A stretch of DNA of 64,000 nucleotides from NCBI GenBank assembly GCA_905221605.1, contig CAJNDS010002194.1:1-64000 (forward strand). Reading direction: 5' to 3'. The notes under the pieces were generated by a model, which was given only the letters and a program-made list of their open reading frames with translations, was not told the origin of the DNA and made no database searches. This document shows, piece by piece, positions 48,960 to 61,500 of this stretch (positions within the stretch are counted from its first letter, which is position 1; every line of letters starts with the position of its first letter). Made by a program: the position numbers and the translations under genes. Source of the DNA: Symbiodinium natans. Taxonomy: Eukaryota; Sar; Dinophyceae; Suessiales; Symbiodiniaceae.

Positions 48960-49930
48960 TCTCCTAATGTTTGAGCTGAGTAGAAGCCACTTGACGCTTA
49001 GGTGCAGGAATCTTGCATGATGCGAACTGACGGACATGGAATGCTCTTCGCCGCCATCTCAGACACTGGAGCGCACAAGGGGAATCCGACCGTTTTGTGT
49101 TCTGTCTTGGCAACTTGTGGGCAGGGGTTGTACTTGGATTGAGCTGAGCAGCAGCGACTTGACGCTTCTGAGGGTTGAGCACGGAGTCTTTTGTCCGGAT
49201 GATTTTAAGCCTTGCATGACGAGGACTGACGGACATGGAAGCTCTTCGCGGAGCGTGCAAGGGGAATCCGACTGTTTTGTGTTCTCTCTTGGTGACTTGT
49301 GGGCAGTAATTTTGATGGTTGAGCTGAGCAGCAGCGTCTTGACGCTTCTGAGGTTGAGCACAGAGGTCTTGTCTGATGTTTTTGAGCCAAGTGAAGCACT
49401 TGACGCTCAGGTGAGTGTGGAATCTTGCATGCCGCGGATGACGTTTCGCCACCATCTCAGACCTGGAGCGCACAAGTCCGACTGTTTTGCGTTGTCTCTG
49501 TTAACCGCTTGTAAGCAGGGCACTTTGATGTTTGAGCTGAGCAGAAGAGCTGAGTAGGCAGGCGTTGAGGGTTGTGCACCGGGGTCTTGTCCTGATGTTT
49601 GAATTGAGTAGATGACACGCAGGTGCAGAGTGGAATCTTGCATGAGGAGGACTGACGGACACGGAATGCTCTTCGCAGCCCGGGAGCGTGCAAGGGGAAT
49701 CTGACTGTTTTGTGTTTTCGTTTTGCTTGTGCGGAAGGCATAGTCCGGGATTGGCTCCGAGAGTTGTGCACAGGGGTTGTGAGCTGAGCACAAATGACTT
49801 GACGCTTCTGGTGGAGAGTGGATTCTTGCAAGGACTTGGCGGACACCTCTGTTGGCAGCTGATGTGTGTGGAAGACCGACATAGTCACGTGGGGAGTTTA
49901 GCTGGGGCGGCGCATCAGGTAAGAAGAAGT
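48960..49930. repeat. Degenerate tandem repeat, about 180-240-bp units, four copies
   Basis: The word CCGACTGTTTTGTGTT (with variants) recurs at about 49085, 49266, 49468 and 49707. Each is preceded by GACTGACGGACATGGAA-type sequence and followed by TTGAGCTGAGCAG and GACTTGACGCTTCTG. Units differ by indels and many substitutions. No gene is proposed; long minus-strand frames are by-products of the repeat. Confidence 0.8.
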
Positions 49931-50059
49931 CCACACGACCGGCTTGTATTTTCTGAGACACCTTGTCTTACTTAGCTACCTTTGCAACCTTCTTGTTTTC
50001 TGAGCGAGGTTTTCTTAGTTTGTGAGCTACTTTTTATGATTTTCCGAGTTTTATGTCAT

Positions 50060-50560
50060 GAACTTTTGCGTTTGAGCCACAATCCTACACCGAATCTGCA
50101 GATTCAGCGTACAGCGCAAACGTGATAATTCTCCGTTTTTCGCCACTGGTGGGGGGCGTTTGAGACAATTTCGTCACGCTTTGAGCTTTGAGCCGCAATC
50201 CTAAACCCAATTTGCAGGTTTCCAGAACCTCATAAAAATCGAGCGCGCCACATAAATACGGACACACAAGCATATGGAAAACATGGGCAAAATCGCCATT
50301 TCACTTCTTGGAGCCAAGGCTTCTTACATGGAGTTTAGGCCTTTCAGAGACGGCGTCTCACCTTTTGGGGTTTAGGATGCAGCGCGCAGCGCAAACGTGA
50401 TAATTCTCCGTTTTTCGCAACCAGTGAGGGGCGTTTGAGACCATTTCGTCACTTTTTGAGCTTCCTAAACCCAATTTCCAAAACCTCATAGAAATCGAGC
50501 GTGCCGCACAAATACGGACAAGGTAGCGCAGAAAATCAAGAAATACAGCTCATAAAAAAA
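50060..50560. repeat. Imperfect duplication, about 276-bp period
   Basis: CGCAAACGTGATAATTCTCC occurs at 50116 and again at about 50392. It is followed both times by GTTTTTCGC, GGGGCGTTTGAGAC and ATTTCGTCAC. Later AACCTCATAAAAATCGAGCG and AACCTCATAGAAATCGAGCG match as well. Each unit includes CCTAAACCCAATTT. No gene. Confidence 0.8.
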
Positions 50561-51809
50561 GGAAAACGGTAGCTCAGATACCAACGATAAGGTGTCTCAG
50601 AAAAACCGCTCCAAAACACAATCGATGAGCAGTTCCATTCTGAGGTTTGCAACACCTTAAGTGTCGCTTCTCATATGTTCTCAGAGAATCACGCAGTTTA
50701 CGGTTTCACTGCACGCGGAAGCCTGTCATGCCATGAGATTTCCCTCGTGCCCGTCCTTGTTCTTTTTCTCCATTCATGCCCAAGCAGTGGTCTCGTCCAT
50801 GTTTGGCGCATTCTTGCCCAAACTGTGGTATCGTCCATGTTTCCATTGCAGCACCCGCGTTTTCGGGGCCCTCTGTGAGTGGGCGGCAAGCCGCTGGTAC
50901 AGGTAGTTCTTAGATTTCTTCAAATCCTTTCACTGGGGCGTTGAAGAGAAGGCCTATTGGGTCAAGCTTGAAGCTCTGACATGACTAGAGAGGCCTTGTC
51001 GACCACGTGTGAAGCCTAGCCTTCACATGAGTGGAGTCACCTTCGTAGGCCAAACAGCCACGCGGCCGGACCGGAGACCACTAGAATCTTCAATTTGGCA
51101 GTGTGTTTGCCAGGAAACAGATGGTCCTGCAAATGCGTTTTTTGGAATAATAATTCTATCCTCCCACCACGGTTTGGCAGGACCGCCCTCCCCACATTGC
51201 AGTCTGGCGTTCAGCTAGGTCCTGCGTGGTCCTGTGAGCCCCTTTTGCCCCTGGGAAGGTGCTCAGAGAAGGGTCCTGCTGCGTTCCTGGTGGGTTCTGT
51301 GGTACGATCAGTACTGCGTGTCACGGGAAGTGTCAGCGTGTTGCTTTGGCATACTTGTTTATTCTGCCGGCTGCCGATCAGTACAGCCGATAGTTTATCA
51401 AAGTCCCGCCCGCTCCGGGTGAACTGATGGTGCAGCGGAGCTGCTGCGGAGGAGGAGCTGTTGCACCCATGTGTGCTTCTCTCCAATTGGAGTCCTTGAA
51501 GCAGCGGCCTGGGGTCGAGTGACGATAGGCAGGCTGGGCCCTGCCCACAATGGTGCTACTTGCTGCCAAAAGTGTGTCCGCGTGTGATGGCTGAAGTAGA
51601 GCTTATTCAGCGCAGCCCACATGAGCAGCCCCGCCCTCACTGCTCAGAGCCCCCGCTGCCCCAAGAGGCTCAGGACCGAAGAGCCGCAGCGCAGTCCTAA
51701 ACCTCACCGTTCTCACTGCCGAACGTTACAAGCAACAATTCCTTTGCACTGCCAACGTGCAACCAGCAAAATTAGTAATTCAGGCTTTGCATTTTGCAAG
51801 CCTTGAGCC
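50561..51809. other. Unassigned region upstream of the Rep-like gene
   Basis: No domain-bearing frame was seen. A short duplication (GTCTCGTCCATGTTTGGCGC and GTATCGTCCATGTTTCC) lies at 50790-50845. I looked for a nonanucleotide TAATATTAC or TAGTATTAC with a stem near the Rep-like gene and did not find one. The 3' part may contain its promoter, but no TATA-like or repeated element stands out. Confidence 0.4.
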
Positions 51810-53256
51810 ATGGAGCCCAACAAGAGGCGACGGCTGTGTGGCAAGCAAGCTCCGATTGAAGGCCTCAACACAAGGGACACCCGAAACGCATTACAGACTT
51901 TCATCCGGGACAGGTGGGTAGCGCAACAAATGACAGCTCGGAATCTGCGTGGACATGAGCAACGGCAGCGGCTGAGGGTGGAATTCAGCAGCAAACCGGA
52001 CAAAAGCGCCGTTTTGGAAGGTATGCGAGACCAGGTCCCGCAGAACTTGCGAGCAGCGGCCCGCTCCCTCCTGGCAAGCTGGACGATAGAAACACCCATC
52101 GTCCAGGAACCCGTGTTGTTGTCATATCGTGGATGCGGCACCATGTTTCGCTACAGTGGGTCTTGGTCGAAGATTGAGGATGCTTCTATCACCTTGCTTT
52201 TGACGGACCAGAAGCCATCAATTGATGAGGTCTGCCAATTGCTACGTGCAAATGCAGAGGTCCTGCGTTTGTGGTCTGACTTTCAGGACTTTGTGAAGGA
52301 CTTGCAGCGTCGCTTTCACTTGGATCGCGCCACAGCTGCCTTGGAGCTCCACAGCCAAGTGAGTCTTGAGCGGAAGCAGGCGGCTGTGCACTTGCATCTG
52401 ATGTGGGACAGCAGAAAAAGTGTGTCCACGGGCAAAGGTGATGTCGTCTTTCGTGGGCCACATGTCTGTGGACTGTGCGCAGGCTCGCGGGAGATCCTGT
52501 CGCAAGGCCTGGGATCAGGGACACTACTATCTGCAATGCCCCAAGATCGGTGCAATTTACATGACAACCACGGCCGCGTGCTACACATGTTTTGGGGTGT
52601 CGCCCGAATGGGTGACTTCTCTGTGGCAAAGCTGCAAGATCACCAAAGAGACGGCCGAGAAAGAATATGTGAAGTGCAAAAAACACGTCCGGGCGTACCT
52701 GGAGAATGTGAAATTTCACACCCAGTGTGTTCGTGCCGATGCTGTGGCTGAACGACAGGCAGCTGCCTTACGTGACTTGCAGCCCTTGATGAGAGACCCC
52801 ATTCGAATACAGCAGGTGGAGTCCGATTTTCTGCCACAATTCAGACGGCCAATGTTTCGGCGCAAGTTTCTTGTCTTGACAGGCCCTACAAGATTGGGAA
52901 AGACTATTTATGGCCGTGGCTTGTTTGGGCATGATGCCACTCTGGAGCTCAACTGCTCCGGCGTCCTTCATCCGGACTTGCGTGAGTACGACCCACTTCG
53001 CCACAAAGCAATCCTTTTCGACGAGGCCTGCTGCCAGATGGTTTTGGCCCACAGAAAGCTTTTCCAGGGCCCTGTCGAGGAAGTCAGTTTGGCCCATAGC
53101 TCCACGAACATGTACAGCTACTCGGTCTTCGTGTATGGTGTGGCCATGCTGATTACCTCTAACTCCTGGCGCACAGAGCTGCAAGATTGCAGTCCGGAAG
53201 ACCAGGAATGGCTTCGTGGAAATTCGATATGCATCGATTGCGATGTGCCTCTGTGA
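51810..53256 (+). pseudogene. Rep-like protein with superfamily 3 helicase, one frameshift
   Basis: ATG 51810 (GCCATGG context) opens a frame of 313 codons with, near residues 191-198, AAVHLHLMW, an HxH motif as in HUH rolling-circle nucleases. From about 52450 the matching sequence is in the +1 frame (52420-53256). There GHYYLQCPKIG is a possible tyrosine/lysine motif, then LTGPTRLGKT is Walker A, HKAILFDEA Walker B, and AMLITSNS the sensor (motif C). The order endonuclease-then-SF3 helicase is that of Rep of CRESS-type circular single-stranded DNA replicons and related plasmids; such genes are known as integrated copies in protist genomes. The first rolling-circle motif is not clear. A single indel between 52440 and 52465 breaks the gene. 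No capsid gene or origin is adjacent. No restored sequence is given. Confidence 0.75.
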
Positions 53257-54190
53257 AAGCCGTGAGCGTGCAAAAAGTCGCTTTTGCCCGACCGCAGGGC
53301 GGGACCCCTGCCCTGAAAGCCTCAAGATCATGTCTTCTGTTTTCAGTTTGGGTGGCCCCGTTCTGCGACCAAGCGTGTTTCGGGTCAGGCTGCCCTCAGA
53401 AGCTGCAACTCACACCTTCTGCTTACCTGCAGAAGACTTCCTGAAAGTGTCTGGTTTGTATCGGCGCAGAAGGAACACCAAAGTGGCCAGTCTGTGTCAG
53501 CACTGGAGGAAAGCCCCCAGTAAGGCTGTGCTGCAACCTCAGATTTTTCGTGGGAAGCAAAGACCGCGGGGAGGCCACGCTGCAACCAAGATTTTTTGGG
53601 GGAGGCTGAGAAGCTGCCCCTAAGGCTTCTGCCTATGTGCAGAAGCCTTGCTGAAAGTATCCGGTCTGTGTCGGCACGGAATGAACACCAAAGTAGCCGG
53701 TCGGTGCAAATGAACCTGGCAGGCGTAGTCGGTCTATATCGACCCCTGGATTTTGCCTGAAAGCCGCAAAAGTACGCGGTTGTGTTTGGTGAGCAAGGAA
53801 AAACTCCGAGGAGGGGGCTGTACGCGTGCCCGCGCGCGGGGGACCGCGCTGCCGTTATTCTTTTGGGTGAGGCTGCAGCCTCAGAATTTTGGGTCTGGTG
53901 GGAAGCAGAGATTTCGGCTGCTGTGTTGTTCCATGGAGAGTGTTTCACCCGTCACTACGAGCGAATCGGCTTGGAGACAGACTCACTGTGCTGCTGATGC
54001 GGTAAACGAGCTAGCTTCCAAAAAAAAAGGGAAGCAAAGATTCCGGGGAGGCTGTGCTGCAGCCTCAGAATTGTCGGTCAGGTGGGAAGCAAAGATGCCG
54101 AAGAGGGCGTGCTGCAGCCAAGGATTTGTTGTTTTCTGTTTCTGCCTATCCGCAGAAGCTTGACTGAAGGAAACCTGTCTGTGTCGGCGC
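53257..54190. repeat. Hairpin-containing repeats downstream of the Rep-like gene
   Basis: Three copies of a stem-loop family occur: CTTCTGC/GCAGAAG near 53415-53440, AAGGCTTCTGC/GCAGAAGCCTT at 53622-53649 (11-bp perfect stem, 6-nt loop CTATGT), and TTCTGC/GCAGAA near 54147-54164. Each is followed by CTGAAAG-type sequence and then CTGTGTCGGCRC. Between them GCTGCAACCTCAGA and GGGAAGCAAAGA recur, so the unit is about 200-500 bp long and irregular. A second A tract (54020-54028) follows sequence similar to that preceding the A10 at 33379. No gene was recognised. Confidence 0.7.
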
Positions 54191-55560
54191 AAAAGGAGTC
54201 GTGGGAACTGCTAGCTGGAGGCTCAAAATGTGTACATGTCGGTCTACATTCGGCCTTGGGCAATCTTGCCAATGCAATCTTGCTCGACTCGAAGGTCCTG
54301 AAAGTAGATGCCCGAAACTGGCAGAAAACCCGAGGCCCTATGTGGTGACCTCCACAGTCAAAGCATCGATTCTGCAGCACCGTTAGAGGCGACTGCCGGT
54401 GGGGCCGCCTTCTAACTGCGTCAATGCCTGCTTGCATCACTTTCCATGCGTTCTGCAGCCCTTTTCTTTCTTCTGCAACTTCCAAGGGGCGCGAGACGCA
54501 ACAGCTTTTAAGCGTCTAAGTGCAGTTGTGTTTGCGGCCGCCAAGAATGCTCGCATCACTAGCAGAGGCTCTTTAAGTCGTTGTGCGGTGCGATAGCGAT
54601 ACAGAATGGGATTTGCGCGGTCTACACCAGTTCTTGCCGAGTGGCAGGTGATGAAGGGTCTTGCGTGACATGCATCATAATCGCGAACTGCGACAGCCAT
54701 GCATCGTGAAAGCTTCAGAGTTCAACCCACTGCTCTGCATGCAGAATTCGGCTGCGGCTAAAACCTTTGTCGTGAAGCCCCGTGCACACACACAGCACAG
54801 ACCGAAACCTTGTGGGCGTTTTACAGACTTCTATCCAACCTTCCTTGAGCTTAAAACCCCGAAGCCCAGCACCCAAACTCTTGACTTGGGATTTTGAATT
54901 CGGCGTCAGTGGGTGTATATACGTGGGCAGCCTTAAGGGTTTTGATGGATTGTTTTTGGGTGATCTTTGGAGGGCCTGGAGTGTTGCAATATACCCTCGC
55001 GGGTCGAAGCTCACCTGTATGTGTCTTGGCAGAGCCGCCGCGGCTCAACCTTCCATCCATGAAACCGTGTGTGCCATTCACGGCACATCTGCTTGCCTTC
55101 CATGCGCTCCTCGTGAACGCATGCGGGGCAGGCTTCCCGGGGTTGAGTCGGAAACATTTTCAAATTCCCCACATAGCTCCCCCAGATTTGCTTGGCCTCA
55201 GTGTGGGCATCTGCTTGAGGCTGCCAGGACGCTGAGACTGCCGAGTTGCCAGTGGCTCCAGGCTCCAATGCAGTATTCTGCCCCCCTTTCTGCTTCCGGG
55301 AAGGGCTTAAAATGCTTTCTGACGTGTAGAAATGTGTTTTTTCGAAGCGATCCTTGCACTTCCGCATGCAAAGAAACCAGGACACCATGGAACAACTACT
55401 GGAAAAGTTGCTTCCTTCTCGATGTGAGAAAGATAGTCGCACGGCGCACGTGACCTCAAAGTCTGCCAATCTGCCGCCCAAACGCTAAAACTTCTAAGTT
55501 CCCTGAGCAGGTCAGACATCTTGTCTTATACAGCATCGCACCAATGCATCGAAGACTTCG
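54191..55560. other. No gene recognised
   Basis: Open frames up to 223 codons (54782-55453) lack recognisable domains and have GTG-type or unconvincing starts. No long repeat partner was found inside the window. This is the longest stretch without clear repeats, so a degenerate or single-exon unknown gene cannot be excluded. Confidence 0.4.
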
Positions 55561-57440
55561 GTTCAGACACAGGACGAACCCACACAATGTTGGATTGCTT
55601 GGAGTTTGGGGTTCAAGGTTTAAGGTTAGGGTTTAGGATTAGGGTTGAGGGTTTGGGGTTTTAGGATTAAGGTCTTGATGTTTAGGGTGTCGCAACTGGA
55701 TTGGTTTGTTGAGTGGACGCTATGAGGGTTCGGCGTTGGGTCGTGGTCACCTGAAGCCACGGACCCCTGAACCTTAGTCCTTGTTGGTTGGGTGGCTGAA
55801 GTAGGGTTCATGTGCACCTTAACTTGGGCTACAACTGCAACCTCGAGTATCATCGAGTCAGCTTATCCCTTAACCCTAAACCACTTGAGCCCTAAACCCT
55901 CAACCCTTGCTACGCCCTAGTGATTGGTGGCGGTCGGCGGCAGGACTCACCATTTTCCGAGGCACAGTGGCAGTGCCAGGACCTGAGGACCAGGGCACCA
56001 GCAGCTTTAGGTTTCAGGGTTCAGGGTTCAGGGTTCAGGGTTTAGGGTTTAGGGTTTAGGGTTTAGGGTTCAGGGTTTAGGGTTTAGGGTTTAGGGGTCT
56101 AGAGGTTTAGGGGTCTAGAGGTTTAGGGTTTGAGGACTTAGGATTTGGGGTGGTGGAGGGCTTGGGGAGTTTTGTTTGTTGGTGACGCATGGTTTTGGGA
56201 GTCTTCGCTCTCCAGTATCTTCTGCTTGGTTGAGGTTAGCAGAAAGTGTGCGCCATTGAACCCTTACCTAAGAAGGAGACCATCTCCATCTAGAGGTTAG
56301 ACCTTAGCTTTCTGGGTGGGGTGTGTGTGTGTGTGTCTGCAAGCTGACACTAATGCCGTTTGTGGGGTGGACCCTGCTTCTCTGATTCTCTCAGCAAGAA
56401 TTTAAGACTATCCTTGCTGTCCCTTTCCAGTCGGCGACTAAATCTTGATGGATGAACAGCTATACTGTGAAGCATGCCCTCATTGGATGGCGAGGCGCGT
56501 TGTGTTAGGTTCAAGTACTATACACCCTAACCCCGAACCACCCTAAACCCCGAATCCTCCCCAAGCCCAAAGGCATCTGGCAATACGGTGCAAGTGTTGA
56601 TGCTGATCTACCTGGTTTCACGCAGCGCCTGCAGCAACGAAGCTGGGCAGACCGTTTAGGGGCTTTACCTGGCTGCAGAATCCAGCACCTACATCTGGAC
56701 CGAAGCGTCAGAGCTTGGGAGTTTGGGTTGATGGCTTGACATGTCCTGGACAATTTCGGGTTATAGTTGCTTCACGGGGTTTAGGAATTGCGGTCAGTTT
56801 GATACGGGTCGACCAGTGCAACGACGTCTATTACTTCGTATGATTTTCTTGAGCTTTCGTATGGGGGGGAGCCCAGAGTTTTGAGGAGCCTTACCCCGAA
56901 GCCTTAAACCCTAAGCCCTAAACCCTAGACACTAAACCCCAAACCTTAAACCCTTAAAGTCTCAATGTCTTTAGGATTCAGGATGTAGGGGTTCTCAGGA
57001 CTTCAGGGGTAAGGCTGCTTAGGGTTTGAAATGCTCAGCCTTATTGACCTGAAACCCTACCCTAAACCCTGAACCTTAAACCCTAAACCCTGAACCCTAA
57101 ACCTGAAACCCTAAACCCTAAATCGCAGAGCACGCCCAGGGCGCTTTGGCGGCACTGGGAGAGCGACCAGGAATGGCTCGGCCATTCTGGGCGTCGGCTT
57201 TGGTCCCCAGACGCACCGAGGTTTTAGGGTTTAGGGTTTCGGGTTCAGGGTTTAGGGTTTAGGGTGTACTTACACTGGATACTTGCACTTGAAGATACTT
57301 GCAGTATGTACACATTCTATATTGCATAGCACAAAATCGTATTGCATTATGGAATGCAGGAGTACAGTATGTTACATTGCATTGTGTAGTCCCAGATAGA
57401 TAAACAAAACTGTCAATACATGTAAGCAAATGCAAATTAT

Positions 57441-57441
57441 G

Positions 57442-57473
<32 letters not shown>

Positions 57474-57534
57474 TGTATGTATGTATGTATGTATGTATGT
57501 ATGTATGTATGTATGTATGTATGTATGTATGTAT
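57441..57534. repeat. (TATG)n microsatellite
   Basis: About 23 copies of GTAT/ATGT. The frames MYVCMYVC on one strand and HTYIHTYI on the other are translation artefacts of the tetranucleotide. Confidence 0.97.
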
Positions 57535-57858
57535 ATATTTATATACACAGACTGTTTGAGAGTCACTATATGCAATATAGATACATACATAAAGTTGCAT
57601 ACATATACAAATATAGGCACAAAAATTTAACCTCAATATTCAATATACGGAAAGTTATACACCTTGTGCACTATGTAGTATTCTACACTTAGCCCACAAG
57701 CCCCTATCTTTTTCAATTATTAAAAGAAGGTTTTTTGGCTGTTCACTAAAACAAGCGTTAACCTTCTGTATTATAAATGGGCTTTCTTATTGTTTGCAAC
57801 ACTGTCATTGCACAATACATAGAGACCGGCACAAGAACCTTCATGAATCTAATTTGGA

Positions 57859-57955
57859 ATGTTCCCTCTTATACTAGCAGTCCTTAATCGGGGTTTTTTA
57901 GTACCCCCCCCATTAGAATCCTTGTTAAGGACCGCTGTTAGTATAGGGGGGACAT
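57859..57955. mobile_element. Small inverted-repeat element (MITE-like), copy 1
   Basis: This 97-bp element starts ATGTTCCCTCTTATACTAGC and ends GTTAGTATAGGGGGGACAT. Arms of about 30 nt pair with a few mismatches and a GC bulge (AGTCCTTAA against TTAAGGACCGCT). The loop contains AGTACCCCCCCCATT. It is related in both arms to the element at 58426. Confidence 0.8.
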
Positions 57956-58425
57956 CCCAAAATCTGAAGTTGACTTGTGATGGCATCCTCGGAGCAGTTT
58001 CTGTGTCGAACTCCTGTTAGTGGTTGATCTGGGGCTGAGTCTTCATGTCTTGAGTGAGTTGCAGTATGTCTTGTTTTGCCCACTTACGACCCAATGGAAT
58101 CTCACTCACATCACATCTGTTAAGGTTCAAAGGGGACTAAAATGAATACAGCATCCGACACAAGGCACCACGGCGACACGCTCTCTGACCGTTTTCGGGC
58201 GTCAACTGGGTCTCAACGTGCACCACTGTGACATGGGTAATCGCTCGGAATCTCGGTTGGTTCTCGGTTCTGGGTTCTGGGTTTTGGATTTTGGGTTTTG
58301 GGTTTCGGGTTGCGGGTTTTGTGTTAATGTTGGGTTTGGCTTCTTACTTGGAGGAGCCTAGGCTTTCCGAGCTCTTAAGGAGTTTAGAAGTGGAGGGGTA
58401 CCGGGGTTTGGAGTTTCGGGTTGGG

Positions 58426-58517
58426 ATGTTCCCCCTGATACTAACAGTCCTTAATAGGGATTATAGCACCCCCTATTGTGATCCCTCTTAAGGACTGTTA
58501 GTAAAATGGGGGAACAT
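58426..58517. mobile_element. Small inverted-repeat element (MITE-like), copy 2
   Basis: This 92-bp element starts ATGTTCCCCCTGATACTAAC and ends AAATGGGGGAACAT. The arms pair over about 36 nt nearly perfectly, including AGTCCTTAATAGGGAT against ATCCCTCTTAAGGACT. The flanks share AGTTTCGGGTT on both sides, a possible target-site duplication, but that word is also common in the telomere-like background. Confidence 0.82.
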
Positions 58518-61500
58518 CAAGTTTCGGGTTTGGTGGCTCGGGCTTTGGAAGCTCAAGAAGACGCGAGGAAATGGCGCCGGTTTGGACGCAGCTGCATGAC
58601 CTCACACGCAAGCAGCACCTTGTCGAAGGGCTTACATGTGTGGGGTTTCGGGTTTCGGAGATCACATTAGTCTCAGGAGCCCGAGCCCTAAACCCTAAAC
58701 CCTAAACCCTAAACCCTAAACCCTAAAACCTAAACCCTAAACCCTAAACCCTAAACCCTAAACCCTAAACCCTAAACCCTAAACCCAAAGCCCTAAACCC
58801 TAAACCCAAGCCTTAAACCCTAAACTCTAAACCCTAAACCCTAAACCCTCAACCCTCAACCCTCGACCCTAAACCTCTCAAGGCACCCAGAAGGCCTGGA
58901 AGGCTGTCTTCGGGAAGCCGACTCTGTCAACTTTTCGGAGGCCTTCGACCGCGGAGCACCGTTGGCAGTTGAGGCTTTTGTTAAGGATTTTAGGGTTTGA
59001 GGGTTTTGGGGTTGTAGGGTTTTAGGCTTTTAGGGTCTGAGGGTTTTAGGGTTTTGGGGTTTGAGGGTTTCGGGGTTTAGAGTCTTAGTTTGGGTTTGTT
59101 GGTTGCAGGCTTGACGGATTAGGTTTTCGGGGTTTTTCCCGAAATCCTAAACCCCCAAACTGTGGTTGGGAGATGTTGCAGAGGACTGGACACCCAAACC
59201 CCACATCGTAAGCCCTAAACCCTATAGTTACAAGAGTTATCTAGGCGTAGCCGTTGAAAGGAGAAAGAGGAGGAGAGTCTTCTTACCCCTTATTCTGCGT
59301 AGTGTTCCTGTTATTGTCGCCTGATTCTCACAGTCTTCTATCTCGGGCTCTTACTTGTGGGGTTTAGCAACCCCTGTGTTGGGGGTTCAAGGTAACCCTC
59401 AACCCAATAAACCCTATAAGCCCAAAGCGAAACTCTGGCGCCCAAGACCTGTTGCCTGAGAGCCTTGGATTGCTTGTGGGCCTCAAGAAGGAGTGGCTTG
59501 TTTAGGGGTTAGGCGTTAGGGTTAGAGTTTAAGTTTCCTTCGGGTTTAGGATAAGGCAGGTTTCAGGGTTTCCCTTGCACAAGTCCCGGTGGCTTGCCGT
59601 GCTTGGAACCTGAGCCCCTATAACCCCAAGCCCTGAAACATCAAACCCTGAACTTGGCCCTGAACCTTCAATGTGGGGCTTAGGGTGTAGGGTTTAGTGG
59701 TTCAGGGTTTAGGGTTTAGTGTTTAGGGGTAACCCTGGACCCGAAACCTCAACCTTAGAAATCGTACTCGGCAGCCAGCAAAGGTGAGGACCTGCTCCTG
59801 GACACCCCGATGGCGGAGCACTTTCTTGACTTCTATGCCGTGTCGCCCCATTCGAAGGCGCCGAAGAAAGGGGCTCAGGGGTTCGGAGGCGTCGGGTTTA
59901 GGGCTCGGAGGCTTACTGCAAGTGGAGTGATCCCTTGTTTTCCTTTTTTGAGGGTTTAGGGCTTAGGGTTTAGGGTTTGGGGTTTAGGGCTTAGGGCCCA
60001 GGGCCTAGGGTGTCGGGCTCGGGGTCGGGCTTGGACCCCGTCACTGGCCTTTCCCGCCGTGGAGATGTTTAGGATTACGTACGCCCGCCAAACTTCGACA
60101 CGAGGCCCGAAGCTAATCTGAAGTAGGTCTGCAGGTTTTTCGGGTCTACTTGCCGGTCGTGCAACAAAGCCGTCCTGAAAATGGCTTCTGGGGCACAGGG
60201 ATGTCGGCCAAGCTTATCTGACCCCTAAACCCTAAACCCTAAACACTGAACCCTAAACCCCAAACCCCAAACCCGAAACCCTAAACCCCAAACCCTCAAA
60301 CCCTACACCCCAAACCCTAACCCTACGCCCCAGGCCTTGGACCTGAAACCCCATGGAAGAACCCCGCCAAGCCGAAGCTTCAATCAAGTTGAGGCTTGCT
60401 TCAACCGCGCAACCCCGGAAGGGTTTTAAGGTTTTATGGTTTAGGGTTTAGGGTTCTAGGGTTTTTAGGGTTTTAGGACTTTAGGGGTTTTGGGGGTTTG
60501 AGGGTGTGAGAGTTTTTGGGTTTGAGGGCTTGAGGGTTCTAGGGTTTGGGCTTCTAGGGTTTTCGGGCTTCAAGGGGTTTGAGGGTTTAGGGGTTTAGGT
60601 TTCTTATTATTCGGGTTAGGGGTTCAGGGGTTAAGGATGTAAGGGAAGGGTTTAGGCCCATCTCTGGCCAGGTAGTCCTCACGAACCGGGACTCCGAAGA
60701 CTGGGTGCACGCGCGGCTGAAGTGTCCTGGCTCCAAGCTCCCTTTAGGGTTTGGGGGGGCTTAGGGTTTAGGGTTTAGGGTTTAGGGTTTAGGGTTCAGG
60801 GTTTCCGGTTTAGGGTACTTATAAGGTAGGAGTGCCTTAACGGAAGCTGTTGGTACAAGCCCGATCTATGAGCTGTGAACCTGCACCCCCGAGTTCTGTG
60901 TGGAGCCTCTGCACTGATCAGCCCATTTCAGATGGGTTTCGGGTTTAGGAATTAGGGTGGGTTCTGGGGTCCAGGGCTTAACGACCCAAAGCGCCAAGTC
61001 AAATGAGTCTTTCAAGAAGTGGATGAAGTCCTAGAACTCGAGCCCACTGAGCCCTCACCGACCGTCTCCCAGAAACAACTTATCTTAGCTTGCACACCTC
61101 GGGGCCACGTCTGCGCGGAAGCCTTTAACTTTTGTCGTCGCTTGTTATTCGCAGAGGGTTGGCTGCAGCTCCACACCCCACAACTACGGTTTAGGGGTGT
61201 TGGATAAAGTTGCCTTCTGAGGTTCACATCCAATCTTGATCCTTCCAAAAACTCATTTTTTGGGCCTTCTTGGGCCTTCAGCGAAAGCCGCTTCTTAAAG
61301 CAGGTGAACAGCCCTCTGTAGCCCCTAGACCCAGGTTACCCCCAAGGATTCCGCGGCAGGTGGAAGAACAAGACCATGTTGGCCCCAATCCACGCACCCT
61401 GCGGCTCGAAACTTGCAGAGCTGAGCGTGGAGAAGGCGGCGCGACTCTACGAGGCTTCCGAGTTGTCGACAAGATCCTGAACTTGAAGCCTTGAACCTCT

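Noticed and set aside
57372-57692. Open frames rich in YIHT or MYVC
   Set aside because: Artefacts of the (TATG)n microsatellite.
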